NCBI RefSeq assembly: GCF_947087965.1
Contig: NZ_CAMUES010000002.1
Coordinates: 310,001 to 374,000 of the forward strand
Origin: an uncultured Mobiluncus sp.
Lineage (GTDB): Bacteria > Actinomycetota > Actinomycetes > Actinomycetales > Actinomycetaceae
Length of the DNA stretch: 64,000 bases
Direction: 5' to 3'
A program made the translations under genes and the position numbers. The notes beneath the pieces were generated by a model, which saw nothing but the letters and a program-made list of their open reading frames with translations, was not told the origin of the DNA and did not search any database. Positions 45,077-52,798 of the stretch are shown one piece after another (positions within the stretch are counted from its first letter, which is position 1; every line of letters begins with the position of its first letter).

Positions 45077-45274
45077 ATGGCAGCGGTATGCGATGTATGT
45101 GGAAAAGGTCCCGGTTTCGGGATGAGCGTGTCTCACTCTCACCGGCGTAACAAGCGTCGTTTCAATCCGAACATTCAGCGGGTTCGTGCCATCGTAGAAG
45201 GTACCCCCCGTCATTTGAACGTCTGCACCAAGTGCATCAAGTCCAATCGAGTGGTGCGCAACACGGGTCGCTAA
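45077..45274 (+). CDS. rpmB: 50S ribosomal protein L28, zinc-binding (C+) form
   Basis: 65 residues starting AAVCDVCGKGPGFGMSVSHSHRRNKR. Four cysteines in two CxxC pairs (5/8 and 50/53) make this the zinc-ribbon form. The start is ATG at 45077 (GAGG 8 nt upstream); a longer frame back to 45011 has no conserved sequence. It is monocistronic with a strong promoter and terminator. It is divergent from aspA, FakA-like and recG. If a zinc-free paralogue exists elsewhere, this copy might be the zinc-replete one. Confidence 0.95.
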   Translation: MAAVCDVCGKGPGFGMSVSHSHRRNKRRFNPNIQRVRAIVEGTPRHLNVCTKCIKSNRVVRNTGR

Positions 45275-45295
45275 CCCCGTTTCACTTCTTGAATG

Positions 45296-45333
45296 CCGCG
45301 TCAAGGTTCTCCTTGGCGCGGTTTTTGTTTTTT
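45296..45333 (+). terminator. intrinsic terminator of rpmB
   Basis: CCGCGTCAAGG pairs with CCTTGGCGCGG (one G-T pair) around a TTCT loop, followed by TTTTTGTTTTTT. Confidence 0.92.
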
Positions 45334-45732
45334 CACGTTGTCAGCACAAGCCCGCTTCCGACCGCAGCTCTAAATGATAAGTTTTTGTAAATAAAGTAGT
45401 AGTTTTCGTACAGTTGTATTCACCTTTTGAACTCCGCTAGAATTGGATGAAATTCCAGTTCAATGCCTATTTTGCGCCCCATAACTGCAGTAAAACCCCC
45501 GCCACAGCAATTTTTGCGCAAAAACCAGATTTCACCTCCCCTCGACCCCGATTTTTTCGCACTATTTAGCGGTTTACTCGCTCTAATTGGAACATTTAAC
45601 GGACATTCTTTTCTGAATTTTTCCTGAGCGTAGCCTGGTGATAATCTCTCCGTAAGCTGGGTGCGCAGCGACAGGGTTGTCTCTGGCTCTGAACATTCAG
45701 CGGTGAATATAACAACTACGTATGGAGAAAAC
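45334..45732. promoter_or_regulatory. AT-rich upstream region of the secreted-protein gene
   Basis: About 400 bp without a convincing gene. TTGAACT (45427-45433) and AGTTCAA (45457-45463) form a perfect inverted repeat with an inner GAATT/AAATTC repeat, a possible operator or RNA hairpin. TGGTGATAAT with -10-like GATAAT (45640-45645) is the best promoter candidate, giving a leader of about 80 nt. GGAGAAAAC precedes the ATG at 45733. The length and AT content suggest regulated expression. Confidence 0.45.
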
Positions 45733-47031
45733 ATGAAAGTAAAACACATTTTCGCCTCTGTCGCGGGTGCAGCCTTATTGGGCGGCGCCTTCTTAGTTCC
45801 GGCACACGCCGACTCCTTCCAGGACTTCACCCCGGAAACCGTTCAGAATAACGACAAACTGCCCGTGGTCAACACCTACCGGGCAAACAACTACCTGAAG
45901 GCGAACGTTTTGAACGCTTACCCGGTGTGTAACGCCGGTGAGGACCTGCGTACCGTCATCTACAAAGTCTCGACCAACTTCGAGCCCAAAGGTACGATTT
46001 CCACCACCAACCGTACCAACGCCTCGGTACCGCTGACCCAAACTCTGTCCAAGACCGAGACCATCAGCTTCTCTTACCACAGCGACTTGAACGCGGGAGT
46101 CAGCGCCACCGCTTCGACCAACACTCCCGCAGGTGAAGGTCCCAACGCGTCTATCACCGCTTCCCTGGCCAAGACTATCGGCTACTCCATCTCGTACTCG
46201 CTGTCCTACACCGCTGGTCAACAGATTGGCCCTTACCAGGTTCCTGCCGGCAACACTGGTGAAGCCACTTATGGCTTCCGTACCATCACCATGACCGGCA
46301 CTCAGCAGGCTTGCAAGCCTAACGGCACTTGGGGACACGCCTTCGCTTGGACTTCTACCGCCCCGGTGAAGAATGAAGTTGTCGTCAAGATGTACGCCAC
46401 CCCAGATGGCGCTCTGGGCGGCAACGGCGACACGAATGCTTCTCAGGATGCTGGTTTCCCCCACCCCACCGAAAAGTTCGTGGCCTCCACCGAGCTGAAG
46501 CCGGTTGACCCGAACGCCGTGAATGATGGCAAGCTCGACTTGGCCCCCTTCCTCACGGTTTCGACCGCTAAGGCTGCCGGTTACGCCGGTACCGTAGCGC
46601 TACGGGTTAAGAACGTGGGTACCGAAAACTACTACGGCGAGTTCCCGACGGTGTCTTTCTTGGTCAAAGTTCACCAGGTTTCCGGCCCGCAGGGTGTAGA
46701 TCGCCGCATCACCACCGGCCAGTTCAAGGGTTCTACGGTTGAGGATCTTGGCTTCGATCGCGCTACCTCCACGCGCACCTTCCGCGTTACCATGTCCAAC
46801 CTGATTAAGCCCCAGCAGGAGATGCTGCTCGCTAACTTCAACTTCGGCGACGGCTACATCGGCAGCGCGAATGGCAAGGACAAGCGCTTGCAGAACTGGA
46901 TTGAGGTTTCTCAGCTGGGCCGCTTGGCGAAAGATGTTTCTATCAGCAATGACCGTTACCTGGATTCCCGCACCTTGGGTGTCACCTTGACTGACGGCCG
47001 CAAAGCCAAAGCGAACCTGGGCGTTTTCTAA
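45733..47031 (+). CDS. secreted beta-rich protein of unknown function, with aerolysin-like membrane-insertion pattern
   Basis: 432 residues. A signal peptide (1-26) ends VPAHA|DS; there is no lipobox and no LPXTG anchor, so it is likely released. Residues ~100-190 are Ser/Thr-rich with alternating polar and hydrophobic residues: a strand TLSKTETISFSYHSDLNAG, a GlyPro-containing turn TPAGEGPN, a second strand ASITASLAKTIGYSISYSL, and the pattern YQVPAGNTGEATYGFRTITM. This strand-turn-strand shape is like the insertion hairpin of aerolysin-type pore-forming proteins. Cys66 and Cys194 may form a disulfide. The codon use is strongly biased to preferred codons, so it is probably abundant. Alternatives: surface adhesin or an actinobacterial DUF. 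No recognised domain; function is inference. Confidence 0.6.
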   Translation: MKVKHIFASVAGAALLGGAFLVPAHADSFQDFTPETVQNNDKLPVVNTYRANNYLKANVLNAYPVCNAGEDLRTVIYKVSTNFEPKGTISTTNRTNASVPLTQTLSKTETISFSYHSDLNAGVSATASTNTPAGEGPNASITASLAKTIGYSISYSLSYTAGQQIGPYQVPAGNTGEATYGFRTITMTGTQQACKPNGTWGHAFAWTSTAPVKNEVVVKMYATPDGALGGNGDTNASQDAGFPHPTEKFVASTELKPVDPNAVNDGKLDLAPFLTVSTAKAAGYAGTVALRVKNVGTENYYGEFPTVSFLVKVHQVSGPQGVDRRITTGQFKGSTVEDLGFDRATSTRTFRVTMSNLIKPQQEMLLANFNFGDGYIGSANGKDKRLQNWIEVSQLGRLAKDVSISNDRYLDSRTLGVTLTDGRKAKANLGVF

Positions 47032-47067
47032 GCCTGTTGCGTGCAAAAAATTTGCTCAGAAAATAAA

Positions 47068-47112
47068 CTTTTGGGGAGGTTCGCCACGGCGAGCCTCCCC
47101 AAAAGATTTTTT
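47068..47112 (+). terminator. strong intrinsic terminator of the secreted-protein gene
   Basis: CTTTTGGGGAGG pairs with CCTCCCCAAAAG, extended inward by TTCGCC/GGCGAG around ACG, then ATTTTTT. The long perfect stem indicates a monocistronic, highly expressed gene. Confidence 0.92.
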
Positions 47113-47273
47113 AACAAAAATTCTGCCCATAATTTACACGCATTTAACATTCGTGCACTGTTCAGTTAACAGTCGAAAGGTAAAGTTCCTTTGGATTACC
47201 GGGTGAGGGCTGCCAGTTACGAACGGCGGCTTGAACTTCCGGCAGTCACACTCACAATCCTAAGGATGCTGCT

Positions 47274-48761
47274 TTGGAAATAACTGCCACTATCGTGCTC
47301 GCAATCGTCATCATTACGGCACTTTCTTTCGACTTCACTAATGGCTTCCACGACACCGCCAATGCCATGGCCACTTCTATCTCGACCGGTGCCCTCAAGC
47401 CCTTTCAAGCGGTGGCGATTTCTGCCGGTTTGAACATGGTCGGAGCGTTCCTCTCCGTGAACGTCGCCGCCACAGTCGCCAGCGGCATTGTCGATTTGAG
47501 TTCTTATGACCTCACCAACCAGGCCGAGGGCATCAACCTGTTGATGGTGGTGTTTTCCGCCCTGATAGGAGCCATTATCTGGAACCTGTTTACGTGGCTG
47601 CTGGGGTTGCCTTCCAGTTCCTCCCACGCCCTGTTCGGCGGCATGATTGGCGCGGCGTTCGCGGCGATGGGTGCCGGGGGCGTGGAATGGGGTTCTATCC
47701 TGGGCAAGATTGTGATTCCTGCCGTGGTCTCTCCCCTCATCGCGGCCGGCGTGTCCGCCACAGCTACTGCCCTGGTCTACTGGATTACGAACACGATTCC
47801 AAAAGAGCGAAAAGCCTCCCACTTCCGTCACGGCCAAGTCATCACCGCTTGCCTGGTGTCACTGGCTCACGGCGCGGGCGATGCCCAAAAGACGATGGGC
47901 GTGATTTTCCTGGCCCTCATCGCGACCGGTAATGCAAGTGCGGAGGATCGGATCCCCGTCCTGGTCATCCTGGCTTGCGCGGTAGCAATTGCGGCAGGAA
48001 CGCTCTCCGGTGGCTGGCGGGTTATCCGCACTTTGGGTAAAGGTCTGGTCGACCTGGAGCCTCCCCAGGGAATGGCTGCAGAAGCGACCTCCGCGGCTAT
48101 CATTCTGACCTCGGCTGCTGGGGGGATGGCTTTGTCCACCACCCACGTGACCACTGGCGCTATCTTAGGCACCGGATTGGGCAAGAAGGGCGCTACCGTG
48201 CGCTGGGGAGTCGCCATGCGGATGGCGTCCGCTTGGGTCATCACCCTGCCCTGCGCCGGTGTGGTCGGCTACGCAACCTGGTGGATTGCCGCGTTGGCAG
48301 GTCGAGCTCATCCCATAGTCGGGGCGCTACTTGACCTGGCCATCCTGCTGGTGATGGTGGTCCTCATCGTGCTGCGTTCGCGCAAGAATTCGGTGGGGGC
48401 TCACAACGTGAACGAAGAGTGGGATCCGAACGCCGAGTCGATTGATTCTTCGCTACAAACCGCGCCGACCCGCGAGATTGACGCGAACCTGCGTGAGGAC
48501 ATCGACGAAATCATGCAAAAGGGCTTGGATAAAGCCGCCGAAGCCGCCCTGGTGACCTCACAGTCGCGAGCTCACCAGATAACCGAGCTGAGACGCCAGC
48601 GCGACGACTTGATTGAGCAGCTGCGCAAACTCGATCGTGAACTCGAAGAAGTGCTCTTTTCAGACGAGCATCTGAAGGGCGAACGTAACGTTCCCGTCAC
48701 GGCCAGCGCCAGCGCGGGTAAAACGGTTGCCGCCACCGCTTCGGAATCGCCGGATAAGTAA
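47274..48761 (+). CDS. pit: low-affinity inorganic phosphate permease, Pit family
   Basis: 495 residues, about ten to eleven transmembrane helices. The two internal repeats carry signature motifs: FDFTNGFHDTANAMATSI near the N-terminus and LAHGAGDAQKTMGVIFLAL (usual GANDAQ reads GAGDAQ) in the second half, plus ALSTTHVTTGAILGTGLGKK. The C-terminal ~100 residues are cytoplasmic and contain a coiled coil (ELRRQRDDLIEQLRKL). Start TTG at 47274 with AAGGA; an ATG nearby is out of frame. It is likely co-transcribed with the small membrane gene that follows. The substrate is phosphate, possibly as a metal complex; sulfate is an alternative. Confidence 0.9.
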   Translation: MEITATIVLAIVIITALSFDFTNGFHDTANAMATSISTGALKPFQAVAISAGLNMVGAFLSVNVAATVASGIVDLSSYDLTNQAEGINLLMVVFSALIGAIIWNLFTWLLGLPSSSSHALFGGMIGAAFAAMGAGGVEWGSILGKIVIPAVVSPLIAAGVSATATALVYWITNTIPKERKASHFRHGQVITACLVSLAHGAGDAQKTMGVIFLALIATGNASAEDRIPVLVILACAVAIAAGTLSGGWRVIRTLGKGLVDLEPPQGMAAEATSAAIILTSAAGGMALSTTHVTTGAILGTGLGKKGATVRWGVAMRMASAWVITLPCAGVVGYATWWIAALAGRAHPIVGALLDLAILLVMVVLIVLRSRKNSVGAHNVNEEWDPNAESIDSSLQTAPTREIDANLREDIDEIMQKGLDKAAEAALVTSQSRAHQITELRRQRDDLIEQLRKLDRELEEVLFSDEHLKGERNVPVTASASAGKTVAATASESPDK

Positions 48762-48779
48762 CCTCGGAAAGGACGAACA

Positions 48780-49067
48780 ATGACTGTCGAAATGGCTTGG
48801 GCAATCGTTCGAGTGGCCGCTTTGGCCCTCATTTTTGGAGCCGGGATTCCCATGCTCTATGCCCTGGGGATGCGCGCTCATGCCGGGGATCCCATTCGTG
48901 ATGAAACCGGTGAAGTTATCGCCGACACCGAGCCAACGCCGCAGATGCGAGCTCTGGGCTGGGCAGTCTACGGTTCTCTGGCGGTCATTATCATGGCCGC
49001 TATTGTCTGGGTGGCAAAAGACTCCATAGAGTTCTACACTGGATGGGCACCCTTTGGGGCAATATAA
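48780..49067 (+). CDS. small two-helix membrane protein, likely Pit partner
   Basis: 95 residues with two transmembrane segments (about 7-28 and 60-82) and an acidic loop DPIRDETGEVIADTEPTP. It starts 18 bp after the pit stop with GGAAAGGA upstream, and a terminator follows directly, so pit and this gene form one unit. Similar small proteins occur next to pit in other actinobacteria. A role in assembly or regulation of the permease is inferred from position only. Confidence 0.8.
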   Translation: MTVEMAWAIVRVAALALIFGAGIPMLYALGMRAHAGDPIRDETGEVIADTEPTPQMRALGWAVYGSLAVIIMAAIVWVAKDSIEFYTGWAPFGAI

Positions 49068-49091
49068 ATACTTTCTGAAAAATTCGACACT

Positions 49092-49128
49092 AGTTGCCTC
49101 GGTTTCCGGCCGAGGCAACTACCTTTTT
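49092..49128 (+). terminator. intrinsic terminator of the pit operon
   Basis: AGTTGCCTCGG pairs with CCGAGGCAACT around TTTCCGG, followed by ACCTTTTT. Confidence 0.9.
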
Positions 49129-49300
49129 AGACTCCAGCCCCCGAATTAGGGGTCTTTTCCGGGTATATCGCGAGCGGGGCGTTAGAAATCGGGGATTAAA
49201 CAGGGATAGGTGGCTATATAGGCCAGCAACCCCGATTTAAACGCAAATTTCGATCGCTTAGTCTCACTACGGTTTCGACCTGACCGGGAAAAGACACTGT

Positions 49301-49312
49301 TAGGATGAAAGT
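49301..49312 (+). promoter_or_regulatory. -10 box of the tpx promoter, near-leaderless
   Basis: TAGGAT ends 6 nt before the tpx ATG. AGGATGAAAGT could alternatively serve as a ribosome binding site from an upstream start; both readings use the same bases. Confidence 0.4.
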
Positions 49313-49810
49313 ATGGCTACAACTCATTTGCAAGGTAATCCCGTAAATACTGTTGGTTCACTGCCCGCGGTGGGTTCTCCCGCCCCGGACTTCGTGACCG
49401 TCAAACAGGACCTGTCCGAAGCGAAACTGTCTGATTTCCGCGGCAAGACAGTGCTCCTCAATATTTTCCCCTCCATTGATACGGGGGTTTGCGCAGCCTC
49501 AGTACGGCGTTTCAACGCCGAAGCCGCGAAGCTCGATGGGGTGGAAGTCGTCTGTGTTTCGCGCGACCTGCCTTTTGCCCTAGGGCGTTTTTGCGCCGCA
49601 GAAGGTATCGACCACGTCACCACGACTTCGGCGTTCCGTTCCAGTTTCGGCCAGGACTACGGTGTCCAGCTAGCAGACTCCCCTATGGCCGGATTGTTCG
49701 CTCGTTCCATCGTGATTATTGATCCGAACGGTGTGGTGAAATACACCCAGCTGGTCGACGAAATCACCACGGATCCTGACTTTGAATCGGCTCTGCAAGC
49801 ACTGAACTAG
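49313..49810 (+). CDS. tpx: thiol peroxidase (atypical 2-Cys peroxiredoxin)
   Basis: 165 residues, normal length. Reduces hydrogen peroxide and lipid hydroperoxides with thioredoxin. Peroxidatic Cys60 is in [17 protein letters not shown] and resolving Cys94 in GRFCAAEG, both in standard positions; the active-site Thr and Arg (DTGVC, RDLPFAL) are present. It is monocistronic and convergent with the rRNA methyltransferase. Together with ErpA, cytochrome bd and MutM it indicates an oxygen-exposed but likely microaerophilic or aerotolerant cell. Confidence 0.95.
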   Translation: MATTHLQGNPVNTVGSLPAVGSPAPDFVTVKQDLSEAKLSDFRGKTVLLNIFPSIDTGVCAASVRRFNAEAAKLDGVEVVCVSRDLPFALGRFCAAEGIDHVTTTSAFRSSFGQDYGVQLADSPMAGLFARSIVIIDPNGVVKYTQLVDEITTDPDFESALQALN

Positions 49811-49858
49811 GCTTCCCTGTTTTCGTTTCGTACTAGCGGCGACCGGCAAAACCACCGG

Positions 49859-50686
49859 TCACAGCCGTTGCGCTGCTGCGCTCATCCACAGGCACAAGGT
49901 CGCCGCGGACGTTACGTTTAGGGACTCGGCACGCCCAAACATGGGAATGGACACGAGTACATCGCACCAGGATTCCTCGGTTGGGTCCAGCCCGTGCGCT
50001 TCATTGCCCATCACCCAAGCGACCTTCTTGTCACTCCAGGTCGCGGCTGTAACCGGGGTCAACATGACGTCGCCGGATAGCGACGTGCCCACAATGGTCC
50101 ACCCTTCGGCTCGCAGAGCCGCCACTACGGCTTCTAAATCCTGAAACCGCGGCGTGGGAACATGGAACACACTACCCACCGAAGCGCGAATGACTTTCGG
50201 ACTGGTCGCATCGGCACAGTCTTGCCCCATAAACACCGTTGAGGCCCCGCAGGCATCAGCCAGCCGAATCAGCGTCCCCGCGTTGCCCGGGTCTTGAGTA
50301 GCGGGCAGAATCAAAGCCAAGGTCCCCTCCGGCGAGGCCGGCACGGACGGAAAAGCCTCAAAACGCGCCACCGCAATCCACCCTTGTGCGGCATCACTCA
50401 GCGCCTTCTCAACTTGCGGGGAAACAATATGAATATGCAGTCCCCCCGCAGATACTGTGGACTGAGCAAAATCCAGTAGCTCCGGGCGAGTCTCGGCGCC
50501 TGCCTCGGTCACAAATAAATCTGTCACCGCTCCCTGAGGGGCACTATGCAGCAGCTCAGTGACCGCTTGGGGACCTTCGACCCGCGTTAAACCCGAACGC
50601 AAACGCGCGGAACGCCGCGAAAGCCCCGCCACCTTCCGGATGCGTTCGCTTCCGGGGTTGTCGAGGATTTCGCGACGTTCCACCAT
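49859..50686 (-). CDS. SpoU/TrmH-family rRNA 2'-O-methyltransferase
   Basis: 275 residues. N-terminal L30e-like substrate domain (~1-110; SGLTRVEGPQAVTELLHSA) and SPOUT domain with LALILPATQDPGNAGTLIRLADACG (motif 1; Asn and Arg kept), VMGNEAHGLD (motif 2) and MFGRAESLNVTSAATLCLW (motif 3). It follows rplT by 28 bp, a common actinobacterial order (infC-rpmI-rplT-spoU). The target is probably a 23S rRNA ribose but cannot be named. The start is ATG after a translation gap; a GACCGG/CCGGTC hairpin overlaps its stop (49841-49860). Confidence 0.9.
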   Translation of the reverse strand: MVERREILDNPGSERIRKVAGLSRRSARLRSGLTRVEGPQAVTELLHSAPQGAVTDLFVTEAGAETRPELLDFAQSTVSAGGLHIHIVSPQVEKALSDAAQGWIAVARFEAFPSVPASPEGTLALILPATQDPGNAGTLIRLADACGASTVFMGQDCADATSPKVIRASVGSVFHVPTPRFQDLEAVVAALRAEGWTIVGTSLSGDVMLTPVTAATWSDKKVAWVMGNEAHGLDPTEESWCDVLVSIPMFGRAESLNVTSAATLCLWMSAAAQRL

Positions 50687-50714
50687 AGAATTGTCGATTG
50701 ATAAACGCCGGGCT

Positions 50715-51098
50715 TTAGGCAGCCGCGGGAGCGTTTACATCTTTGGGCAGAGCGGCCTGCGCAGCTTTAACCAATTCGTTGAAAGCCGCAATGTCGCTAA
50801 CTGCCAGTTCGGCCAGCATCCGCCGATCGACTTCAATGCCAGCCAAACGCAGACCCTGCATGAAGCGATTGTAGGTCATGCCCTGGGCGCGGCAGGCCGC
50901 ATTGATACGGGTAATCCACAGCCGACGGAAGTCGCCCTTGCGCGCCTTGCGGTCGCGGTAGTTATACACAAAACTGTGGGTGACCTGTTCCTTAGCCTTA
51001 CGGTACAGGCGAGAACGCTGGCCGCGGTAGCCCTCGGCCCGTTCCAGAGTGGTGCGGCGTTTCTTGTGAGCGTTTACTGCGCGCTTAACACGTGCCAT
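50715..51098 (-). CDS. rplT: 50S ribosomal protein L20
   Basis: 127 residues, starts [20 protein letters not shown], with the long N-terminal helix ([19 protein letters not shown]) and globular tail ([23 protein letters not shown]). L20 binds 23S rRNA early in assembly and, in other bacteria, represses its own operon. Last of infC-rpmI-rplT, 19 bp after rpmI, with GGAGATAAATC before the ATG. Confidence 0.98.
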   Translation of the reverse strand: MARVKRAVNAHKKRRTTLERAEGYRGQRSRLYRKAKEQVTHSFVYNYRDRKARKGDFRRLWITRINAACRAQGMTYNRFMQGLRLAGIEVDRRMLAELAVSDIAAFNELVKAAQAALPKDVNAPAAA

Positions 51099-51117
51099 GA
51101 TTTATCTCCTTTTTCCT

Positions 51118-51312
51118 TTACTTACCCAACAGCTTCTTCATGCGTTTCACGTCAGCGGGAGCCACGACCTGGTCCTGGCTGAGGCGACGAGTACGCCGAG
51201 ACGACTTGTGTTCCAGCAGGTGGCGCTTGTTAGTCTGTTCGCGCATCAACTTGCCGGAGCCAGTAACACGAATCCGCTTTTTAGTCCCAGAATGGGTTTT
51301 ATTCTTTGGCAT
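51118..51312 (-). CDS. rpmI: 50S ribosomal protein L35
   Basis: 64 residues, basic, [20 protein letters not shown] then [15 protein letters not shown], a standard L35. It starts 1 nt after the infC stop, with AGGAGAAATA inside the infC 3' end as ribosome binding site, so translation is coupled. Confidence 0.97.
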   Translation of the reverse strand: MPKNKTHSGTKKRIRVTGSGKLMREQTNKRHLLEHKSSRRTRRLSQDQVVAPADVKRMKKLLGK

Positions 51313-51313
51313 A

Positions 51314-52369
51314 TTATTTCTCCTCTTTCTTAAGCGGGGCCTTCTTGGTGGCCGGTTTATCGGTTTTGCCCGCGGTTGTCTTGGGGGCAGCTTTCTTGGT
51401 GGTGCCAGTCGTTCTCCGGGCTGGAGCCTTGGCAGTGGTGGCAGCAGGTTTATCAGCCGCCGCAGTGGTTTTCGCCGCGGTTTTTGCAGCCGGTTTCGCG
51501 GTCGTTTTTCGAGCCGGAGCTTTCCGCGTGGCCGGTTTTTCGTCGGCTTCCGGGCTTTGGTCTGTATTAGCTGCAGGTTTCGCCGCTGGCGTCGAAGTTT
51601 CCGACGCGGTGGAGCTGGCGGGTTTCTTTCGCGCTGGCGATTTGGCAGCCGGCTTCGCGGCGGGAGACTCGGAAGCCTGGGAAGCCACGGCGGCCAGGTT
51701 GCCCGAGCCGAGCTGATCGAAAGTCAGCGGTTTCAAAACCGGAGCGTTCGCTTGTTGAGCCACCCGTTGCTGATTGCGCAAAGCCCGTTCCGCCTTGGCG
51801 TCACGCTTCGCCTGACGTTCGTCTTCGCGGCGCTTGCGTTGTTGGCTCACGGCGTCAGTCTTTTTCTTAACCGGGCCGATTACCATAGTCATGGAACGAC
51901 CGTCCTGCCGGGGTGCGGACTCAACGACACCGTCATCTGCGATGTCTTCAGCCAAGCGTTCCAAAAGCTTGATGCCCATTTCGGGGCGGCTCTGTTCCCG
52001 TCCGCGGAACTTGATCATGATTTTGACTTTGTCTCCGCCATCGAGGAAACGCAGAATGTGGCCTTTTTTCACCTCGTAGTCGTGGTCGTCAATCTTCAGT
52101 CCCAGGCGGATTTCTTTCAGCTGCGTACTGGCCTGATTCCGGCGTTGATCGCGAGCCTTCTGCGCGGCTTCGTACTTGTATTTGCCGTAATCCATCAGTT
52201 TGCACACCGGAGGATGCGCTTCGGGGGCGACTTCCACCAGGTCCAGACCGGCGTCATCGGCCAAGGTGATAGCCTTCATGGTGGCCACCACTCCGATTTG
52301 TTCGCCGTTTGCACCAATCAGGCGCACTTCTGGCACCCGAATTTGGTCATTAATCCTTACGTCAGTAAT
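51314..52369 (-). CDS. infC: translation initiation factor IF-3, ATT start, long basic C-terminal tail
   Basis: 351 residues from ATT at 52369. No ATG, GTG or TTG lies in frame before GTG 52336, which would delete the conserved RINDQIR; ATT has AAGGAG 5 nt upstream and restores [18 protein letters not shown], the family N-terminus. IF3 inspects start codons and blocks subunit joining; in E. coli infC also uses AUU to autoregulate. The N-domain (~1-80) and C-domain (~90-180, [18 protein letters not shown]) are standard. About 150 extra residues (~200-351) are Lys/Ala/Pro/Thr-rich with [14 protein letters not shown] repeats, probably disordered. Other IF3s are ~180-200 residues. Confidence 0.92.
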   Translation of the reverse strand: MTDVRINDQIRVPEVRLIGANGEQIGVVATMKAITLADDAGLDLVEVAPEAHPPVCKLMDYGKYKYEAAQKARDQRRNQASTQLKEIRLGLKIDDHDYEVKKGHILRFLDGGDKVKIMIKFRGREQSRPEMGIKLLERLAEDIADDGVVESAPRQDGRSMTMVIGPVKKKTDAVSQQRKRREDERQAKRDAKAERALRNQQRVAQQANAPVLKPLTFDQLGSGNLAAVASQASESPAAKPAAKSPARKKPASSTASETSTPAAKPAANTDQSPEADEKPATRKAPARKTTAKPAAKTAAKTTAAADKPAATTAKAPARRTTGTTKKAAPKTTAGKTDKPATKKAPLKKEEK

Positions 52370-52798
52370 GAGGACTCCTTGCTTGTAACCACGCCGCGAG
52401 CCGAAGCATACACAAAGTTACCCCACGTCTGTGGCATAAAAAGCACAGCCGAGCGCTTTAGACCGTAACCCAAGACGTGCGTCTCCAAAAGAAAACTGCA
52501 CCGGGTGGAGGTGGGAAAAACTTTCCGCTTGCTTCGGCATACAGCCGAACAGACTAGATTCTAGCGCATCCGCGAGGTTTTCGCACATTTCGTCTGGCTG
52601 AAGCCTGTATAAAACCCAAGCAAAACTGTAACTATCGAAAAATTGCCTACAAGCGACAACGGATAGGACCGGCCTGGTGACTGCCGAGGTTGACATTGTC
52701 AGGTACAACCCAAGCTCACCCCTAAAAGCCCCAAAAATCCCGGAAATGCCACCTAAAATTACGGGTGAGGTAACGACCTATGGAAACGAGGCAGACCG
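52370..52798. promoter_or_regulatory. infC leader and divergent infC/hppA promoter region
   Basis: 429 bp without a gene. On the minus strand TAGAAT (52563-52558) is the best -10 for infC, giving a leader of about 185 nt; TTCGGC-TGTAT-GCCGAA (52530-52550 approx.) is a stable hairpin within it, a candidate control element of the ribosomal operon. On the plus side TTGACA (52690-52695) may be a -35 for hppA, overlapping the palindrome TGACATTGTCA (52691-52701). GAGG at 52786-52792 precedes the hppA ATG. Confidence 0.45.

Noticed and set aside
45793..46464. A 223-codon open frame on the minus strand opposite the secreted protein
   Set aside because: Shadow of the biased codon use of the real gene; no start signal and no recognisable domain.
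49841..49860. GACCGG/CCGGTC hairpin as terminator of tpx or the SpoU gene
   Set aside because: It overlaps the SpoU stop codon, has a short stem and no T-run on either side; termination is not supported.
51140..52468. A 442-codon open frame on the plus strand opposite infC
   Set aside because: Antisense shadow of the Lys/Ala-rich infC tail; the translation is Arg/Ser/Phe/Gly-rich, and no promoter or ribosome binding site is seen.
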